Shown: positions 59,545 through 64,000 of the stretch, piece after piece
Position numbering within the stretch: the stretch's first letter is position 1
Layout of the letters: each line of letters begins with the position of its first letter
Source of the DNA: Hungatella sp. UBA4396
GTDB taxonomy: Bacteria > Bacillota > Clostridia > Lachnospirales > Lachnospiraceae
NCBI GenBank assembly: GCA_002389905.1
Contig: DGRE01000071.1
Span: forward strand, 124,001-188,000
DNA: 64,000 nt
Reading direction: 5' to 3'
Notes under the pieces: model-generated
What the model was told of the DNA's origin: nothing
What the model saw: only the letters and a program-made list of their open reading frames with translations
Databases searched by the model: none
Made by a program: the position numbers and the translations under genes

Positions 59545-59609
59545 AGAGATAAGAAATAAAAACAGGAGCAAGACCGATGGTCTTGCTCCTGTTTTTATTT
59601 CTTATCTCT
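59545..59609. terminator. Perfect 31-bp palindrome acting as bidirectional terminator
   Basis: The left arm 59545-59575 and right arm 59579-59609 are exact reverse complements around GAT. The right arm contains the last five codons and stop of the minus-strand permease gene (59595-59609), so coding sequence has an exact inverted copy outside the gene. Confidence 0.93.
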
Positions 59610-60920
59610 AGGAAGTATAATGTTTAAAAAGATGGCTACAATGGTTGCCACAACAACCGGAGAACGTCCAAAGATGGTGGTTGCCCATGCCGGGAAGGTC
59701 TGGAGCGCTGCAGTTGCCTGAGATATTCCCATGCCGAGAGCAGCAGAAAGACCAACGATCGAAGAATTCCGGTAGTTCATATCTTCGGAGGTTACCAGTT
59801 TCATTCCTGTCATGGCGATGGAAGCAAATACCGATACGGTAGCACCTCCCAGAACGCACTGAGGGATGGTGGTAAGCAGAGCTGAGAACTTAGGTATCAG
59901 CCCGGCTGCCAGTAAAATAGCTGCGGTTATTCCAAAGATACAACGGTTTACTACTTTTGTGGTGGTTACGATACCTACGTTCTGGCTGTAGGTTGCGGTT
60001 GGAAGACCGCCTAAAAAAGCACCAAGGATATTGGAGACACCGTAGCCCACAATACCGCCGCGAAGCTCGGCATCGGTTGGTTCCCGGTCAATAGAACCGG
60101 TGGTTGTAGCTGTAAAATCTCCGATTGCCTGGACTGCGTTGATTGCAAACAGAAGTCCGAGGGCAACGCAGGAAGACGGTTCAAATACCACTCCGAAATG
60201 AAGAGGCTGGGGAACCTGAAAATAAGTCGCAGTTCCGATGTTTGTAAAGTCTACCATGTTAAAGAACAGAGCAACAATATATCCCACGATAATTCCGATC
60301 AAAATGGAAGCCAGCTTATAAAAGCCTTTTCCAAAGTGATTTAAGGTGGTAACAACGGTTAAAGTAATCAGGGCTACGAGCCAGTTCTGCCAGGAACCAT
60401 AGGTGGGGCTGGAAACACCGCCTGCCATATAATTAATGGCTGTTGGATAAAGAGAGAGTCCGATGGTAAAAACAACTGTTCCGGTAATGAGCGGCGGGAA
60501 AAACCTCCGGATCTGGGTAACAGTAAGTCCCACGATCACTGCAACAATACCGCCCACTATCTGGGCTCCTAAAATTGCTGCGACTCCAAAGCTTTCTGCA
60601 ATGGCCTGCATACTTGGAACATAAGCAAAGCTGATGCCCATGATGACAGGAAGGGCTGAGCCTAAGCGGAATCCGTTTTTCGCTCCTATAGGGAAAAGCT
60701 GGAGCACAGTGGATAATGCGGATACCACCAGGGCGGCCTGGATCAAAATGACCCTGTCCGCCGGGTTGAGACCAACAAGATTGGCCACAATGATTGGGGG
60801 AGTAACACATCCCACGATCATTGCAACCAGGTGCTGGATCGCCAGAGGAAGTGCATGTGAAAATTTTGGAATGCCATCTAATTCAAAAATAGAAGCCTGT
60901 TGCGTATTTGTTTGTTTCAT
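59595..60920 (-). CDS. NCS2 family xanthine/uracil-type permease
   Basis: A 441-residue nucleobase:cation symporter with about fourteen membrane segments. FSHALPLAIQHLVAMIVGCVTPPIIVANL, the middle motif SSCVALGLLFAINAVQAIGDFTATTTG and GGLPTATYSQNVGIVTTTKVVNR are hallmarks of xanthine/uric acid transporters of this group. AAGGAGGAA is nine bases before the ATG. It is convergent to the xdh operon and in one unit with arcC and probably ygeW-ygeY. It likely imports xanthine, uric acid or another purine. Confidence 0.93.
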   Translation of the reverse strand: MKQTNTQQASIFELDGIPKFSHALPLAIQHLVAMIVGCVTPPIIVANLVGLNPADRVILIQAALVVSALSTVLQLFPIGAKNGFRLGSALPVIMGISFAYVPSMQAIAESFGVAAILGAQIVGGIVAVIVGLTVTQIRRFFPPLITGTVVFTIGLSLYPTAINYMAGGVSSPTYGSWQNWLVALITLTVVTTLNHFGKGFYKLASILIGIIVGYIVALFFNMVDFTNIGTATYFQVPQPLHFGVVFEPSSCVALGLLFAINAVQAIGDFTATTTGSIDREPTDAELRGGIVGYGVSNILGAFLGGLPTATYSQNVGIVTTTKVVNRCIFGITAAILLAAGLIPKFSALLTTIPQCVLGGATVSVFASIAMTGMKLVTSEDMNYRNSSIVGLSAALGMGISQATAALQTFPAWATTIFGRSPVVVATIVAIFLNIILPRDKK

Positions 60921-60954
60921 TACAAAAATTCCTCCTTAGGGAGCGGTTAACGGT

Positions 60955-61899
60955 TTATTTATGAATATGAGTTCCGGTTTTCCCCAGGATTCCTTCTTTT
61001 GCTTTTTCAAGCAGAGTAATGAGCGCGTTGCGTCCTTCTTTGGAATCTGCAAATCTCACTGCAGCCTGAACCTTTGGCAGCATGGAGCCTGGAGCAAAAT
61101 GACCTTCTCCAATGTACTGACGAGCTTCGTCTGTAGTGATATCGTCCAACCATTTCTCTTCCGGTTTACCGAAGTTAATTGCTACTTTTTCAACTGCTGT
61201 GAGGATGATTAAGAAATCTGCATCCAGTTCTTCAGCCAGCAGTTCGCTTGCGAAATCTTTATCAATAACTGCGCTTGCGCCCTTTAAGTGATTTCCCTGA
61301 AGAGTAACAGGAATACCGCCGCCGCCGCAGGCAATGACAAGCTGTCCTGAATCTACGAGGGAGCGGATTGCGCCGATTTCGATGATTTCAGAAGGGTTTG
61401 GAGAAGCTACCACACGGCGGTATCCGCGTCCGGCATCTTCTTTTGTGATGTATCCGTATTTTTCTTCAGCCAGCTTTGCTTCTTCGGCTGTCATAAAGTG
61501 GCCGATTGGCTTGGAAGGAGAGTTGAATGCGGGATCATTTTCATCCACACGAACCTGTGTGATCATGGTGGTTACAGGGATGTTGGTGATATTTCTGTTT
61601 ACCAGCTCTTCTCTTAAGGCGTTCTGTAAGTCATAGCCGATGTAAGCCTGGCTCATGGCTACGCAAACGGAGAGAGGTGTGTTTGGCTGCTTGGGATCTT
61701 CTCTGGTCAAAGCGCTCATAGCGTTGTTGATCATGCCGACCTGAGGTCCGTTTCCGTGAACAACAACAACTTCGCAGCCTTCTTCGATGAGATCAACGAT
61801 TGCCTTTGATGTAATTTTTACTGCTGTCATCTGCTCGGGAAGTGTATTGCCAAGAGCATTTCCGCCTAATGCGATAACAATTCTTTTTTTCTTTTCCAT
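60955..61899 (-). CDS. arcC: Carbamate kinase
   Basis: A 314-residue enzyme that makes ATP from carbamoyl phosphate and ADP, releasing NH3 and CO2. VIALGGNALG at the start, VVVHGNGPQVGM, VIACGGGGIPV and DKDFASELLAEELDADFLIILT are family-specific. AGAGGAAAAAA precedes the ATG. It is placed after ygeW, a carbamoyltransferase that can release carbamoyl phosphate in purine breakdown, so it harvests energy. Confidence 0.96.
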   Translation of the reverse strand: MEKKKRIVIALGGNALGNTLPEQMTAVKITSKAIVDLIEEGCEVVVVHGNGPQVGMINNAMSALTREDPKQPNTPLSVCVAMSQAYIGYDLQNALREELVNRNITNIPVTTMITQVRVDENDPAFNSPSKPIGHFMTAEEAKLAEEKYGYITKEDAGRGYRRVVASPNPSEIIEIGAIRSLVDSGQLVIACGGGGIPVTLQGNHLKGASAVIDKDFASELLAEELDADFLIILTAVEKVAINFGKPEEKWLDDITTDEARQYIGEGHFAPGSMLPKVQAAVRFADSKEGRNALITLLEKAKEGILGKTGTHIHK

Positions 61900-61956
61900 G
61901 ATTTTTTCCTCTCAATCATATGATGTTTTTTGGAATTTATAGGAATTTTAGAGAAT

Positions 61957-61995
61957 AAAAGCGCACCTGCATCCATTGGCCGGTTGCAGGTGCGC
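61957..61995 (-). terminator. Terminator-like hairpin between ygeW and arcC
   Basis: GCGCACCTGCA (61961-61971) pairs with TGCAGGTGCGC (61985-61995). On the minus strand it is followed by TTTTATT. It may reduce transcription of arcC relative to ygeW. Confidence 0.7.
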
Positions 61996-62034
61996 ACGGA
62001 GCTCATAAATATGGGGCATTACCCCAATATGAAA

Positions 62035-63228
62035 TTACTCAAAGATTCTTGGTGTTTTCTCGGTTTCCAGTTTCTTTAAAGTCTCCTGAGGATTAGCGAA
62101 CTTGCTTAAGAAGATCATAGCAGCAATTACATATGGCTTGTAGCTAGCTTCTTTGTATAACGGATCGCGGTAACGATCGAATACGGAAGCTACAACTTCA
62201 CCATCTTTGCAGCTAACATCGTTGATGTCAGCAGGTAAGCAGTGCATGTAAAGAGCCTTGCCGTCTTTTGTTGTTGCCATTAATTCTTCTGTACAGCACC
62301 AATCTTTGTGGTTTGCGTTCTGAGCAAGCAGTTCTTTCTCAAGAGCCTTGATGCCGTCTGTATCGCCTTCGCCGTAAAGGTTAGTTCTCTTTTCCATAGC
62401 TGCAAATGGAGCCCAGCTCTTTGGATATACGATGTCAGCATCCTTGAATGCGTCAGCCATATCGTTGGAGATGCGGAAGGAACCGCCGGATTTCTCAGCG
62501 TTAGCCTTTGCAATTTCAGCAACTTCAGGCATAACTTCGTAGCCTTCTGGATGAGCCAGAACAACTTCCATACCCATACGTGTCATTAATCCGATGATTC
62601 CCTGAGGAACGGATAATGGCTTTCCGTAGGAAGGAGAGTAAGCCCATGTCATAGCCAGCTTTTTGCCCTTTAAGTTCTCAAGGCCGCCGAACTCGTTGAT
62701 GATGTGAAGAGCATCAGACATACTCTGAGTTGGATGGTCGATATCGCACTGTAAGTTTACTAAAGAAGGTCTCTGCTCTAAGATACCGTCCTTATTTCCC
62801 TGGGTAACAGCGTCCATGAACTCGTGCATGTAAGCATTTCCCTTGCCGATATACATATCATCACGGATACCGATAACGTCAGCCATGAAAGAAACCATGT
62901 TAGCTGTTTCACGAACAGTCTCGCCGTGAGCTACCTGAGATTTGCCTTCGTCTAAATCCTGAACTTCCAGACCAAGTAAGTTACATGCGGAAGCGAAGGA
63001 GAAACGGGTACGTGTGGAGTTGTCGCGGAATAAAGAGATTCCAAGACCGCTCTCGAATACTTTTGTAGAGATGTTGTTCTCTCTCATGAAGCGAAGAGCG
63101 TCAGCAACGGTCCAGATAGCTTCCAGTTCTTCGTCTGTCTTTTCCCAGGTTAAGAAGAAGTCGTTGTTATACATTTCCTTGAAGTTTAAGGAATTCAATT
63201 TGTCGATGTAATCCTGTAAGGTTTTCAT
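62035..63228 (-). CDS. ygeW: Knotted carbamoyltransferase YgeW
   Basis: A 397-residue member of the aspartate/ornithine carbamoyltransferase superfamily. The carbamoyl-phosphate site is STRTR (71-75), DIDHPTQSMSDALHI and HCLPADI are also present, and the long insertions are those of the YgeW type. It probably acts phosphorolytically on a carbamoylated purine-degradation product, giving carbamoyl phosphate for ArcC; the true substrate is not certain. CAGGAGGC precedes the ATG. It follows ygeY on the minus strand. Confidence 0.95.
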   Translation of the reverse strand: MKTLQDYIDKLNSLNFKEMYNNDFFLTWEKTDEELEAIWTVADALRFMRENNISTKVFESGLGISLFRDNSTRTRFSFASACNLLGLEVQDLDEGKSQVAHGETVRETANMVSFMADVIGIRDDMYIGKGNAYMHEFMDAVTQGNKDGILEQRPSLVNLQCDIDHPTQSMSDALHIINEFGGLENLKGKKLAMTWAYSPSYGKPLSVPQGIIGLMTRMGMEVVLAHPEGYEVMPEVAEIAKANAEKSGGSFRISNDMADAFKDADIVYPKSWAPFAAMEKRTNLYGEGDTDGIKALEKELLAQNANHKDWCCTEELMATTKDGKALYMHCLPADINDVSCKDGEVVASVFDRYRDPLYKEASYKPYVIAAMIFLSKFANPQETLKKLETEKTPRIFE

Positions 63229-63351
63229 TTTTTGTTAGCCTCCTGATTTTCTTTGAGTTTAATGGTATCTATCCTTGATGCCGCAGCCTGCCATTGATTT
63301 GGGGAAGGAATGGCAAGCCACCGGCAAAAATGATTGTTGGAAAATAATTAA

Positions 63352-64000
63352 TTATTTGCAGTAAGCGCTTGGAAGTGCTGCGTATACAGCTGCACATGTT
63401 ACCAGATCCTGCTTCCAGGTAATCTCGTTAGGAGCATGAGCCTGATCCTCTGCACCAGGTCCGAAGCCGATACATGGGATTCCGTTACGGCCCATGATGG
63501 AAACGCCGTTGGTGGAGAAGGTCCACTTATCTGTCAGAGGACGTGCTGTTCTCTTTGCAAGAGTAACTTCTGCGCCGATTCTTTCGTTACCGTAAAGGTT
63601 CTTGTAAGCATCTTCCAGTGCCTTGGTAACGTCGTGATCCTCCGGAATAACCCATGTTGGGAAGTAGCACTCGATTGGGTAGGTAAGTCCTGTATAGGAA
63701 GGACGGGAGTATTCGTACATGGAAACAGTAACGTCATCTCCGTATTTCTTTACATTAGGAAGGTTGCGGATTTCTTCTAAGCAGCTTTCCCATGTCTCGC
63801 CAGCTGTCATACGACGGTCTAAAGATACTGCACAGGAGTCAGCAACTGCACAGCGGCTTGGGGAGGTGAAGAAGATTTCGGAAGCAGTAACAGTACCGCG
63901 TCCTAAGAAGTTAGCTTCTTTCCACTCTTTGTTGTATTTCTCGTCAAGCATCTTTACAAGGCCTTTGATTTCCTTGTCATCAGCAGCGTCGTTCTCGTTA
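63352..64000 (-). CDS. ygeY: YgeY family M20-type hydrolase, C-terminal part (cut by window end)
   Basis: The frame is open through base 64000, so the 5' part lies outside the window; an internal ATG at 63951 is not the start. Visible: the dimerisation and second metal half of an M20 peptidase-like enzyme (ADSCAVSLDRRMTAGETWESCLEEI; TDKWTFSTNGVSIMGRNGIPCIGFGPGAEDQAHAPNE). This matches YgeY, a selenium-metabolism-linked hydrolase found with ygeW and xanthine dehydrogenase. It probably hydrolyses an intermediate of purine breakdown. 123 bp before ygeW, with a TGCCATT/AATGGCA inverted repeat between. Confidence 0.9.
   Translation of the reverse strand, partial: NENDAADDKEIKGLVKMLDEKYNKEWKEANFLGRGTVTASEIFFTSPSRCAVADSCAVSLDRRMTAGETWESCLEEIRNLPNVKKYGDDVTVSMYEYSRPSYTGLTYPIECYFPTWVIPEDHDVTKALEDAYKNLYGNERIGAEVTLAKRTARPLTDKWTFSTNGVSIMGRNGIPCIGFGPGAEDQAHAPNEITWKQDLVTCAAVYAALPSAYCK

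Overview
The window looks like chromosomal DNA from an anaerobic, spore-forming Clostridia, most likely Lachnospiraceae (a Lacrimispora/Enterocloster-like genome). This rests on gene content: an IspH/S1 pair, GerA, CIRCE-controlled groESL, AddAB, FeoA-FeoA-FeoB, a TPP riboswitch and selenium-linked purine genes, plus several small families typical of that group. The genus is inference. I found no rRNA, tRNA, CRISPR array, prophage or insertion sequence; the DNA reads as core and metabolic-accessory chromosome.

Layout. 1-3.5 kb: 3' end of ispH overlapping an S1-domain gene, then an M13 metallopeptidase lipoprotein. 3.5-10.1 kb: iron/metal block with a DtxR-type regulator divergent from feoA-feoA-feoB-(Cys-rich peptide)-Fur-like gene, then a two-gene unit of a small membrane protein and a P1B-type ATPase without the CPC motif. 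10.1-13.2 kb: TPP-riboswitch operon for uptake of thiamine or its pyrimidine moiety. 13.4-25.7 kb: EamA transporter, L,D-transpeptidase, chemoreceptor, GlnRS, MocR regulator, exported MORN-like protein, AraC regulator, coiled-coil protein. 25.7-27.0 kb: remains of a sugar ABC locus (AraC fragment, broken permease, one intact permease). 27.6-31.5 kb: rhamnose operon rhaB-rhaM-rhaA-rhaD. 31.5-43.2 kb: LEA-like protein, groES-groEL, Rpn nuclease, guaB, DUF3842, orphan GerA, a candidate small RNA or leader, YitT, MATE, FMN-binding-like protein. 43.3-50.5 kb: addB-addA behind a LexA-box-like site.

50.6-64 kb is the most coherent accessory region: selD, class V aminotransferase/cysteine desulfurase, LysR regulator and DUF3343 lead, through a purine riboswitch, into guanine deaminase and a three-subunit xanthine dehydrogenase. 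Facing them are an NCS2 nucleobase permease, carbamate kinase, YgeW carbamoyltransferase and the YgeY hydrolase (cut by the window end). Together they read as guanine to xanthine to further purine breakdown, using a probably selenium-dependent molybdenum hydroxylase, with ATP recovered from carbamoyl phosphate.

Features outside gene families include two dispersed hairpin-repeat families near start codons (one copy inside a coding sequence), a perfect 31-bp palindrome growing out of the permease 3' end, a 65-nt multi-stem palindrome at 15.1 kb, paired operator-like palindromes around feo, and a promoter-terminator pair with no ORF at 40.0-40.2 kb.
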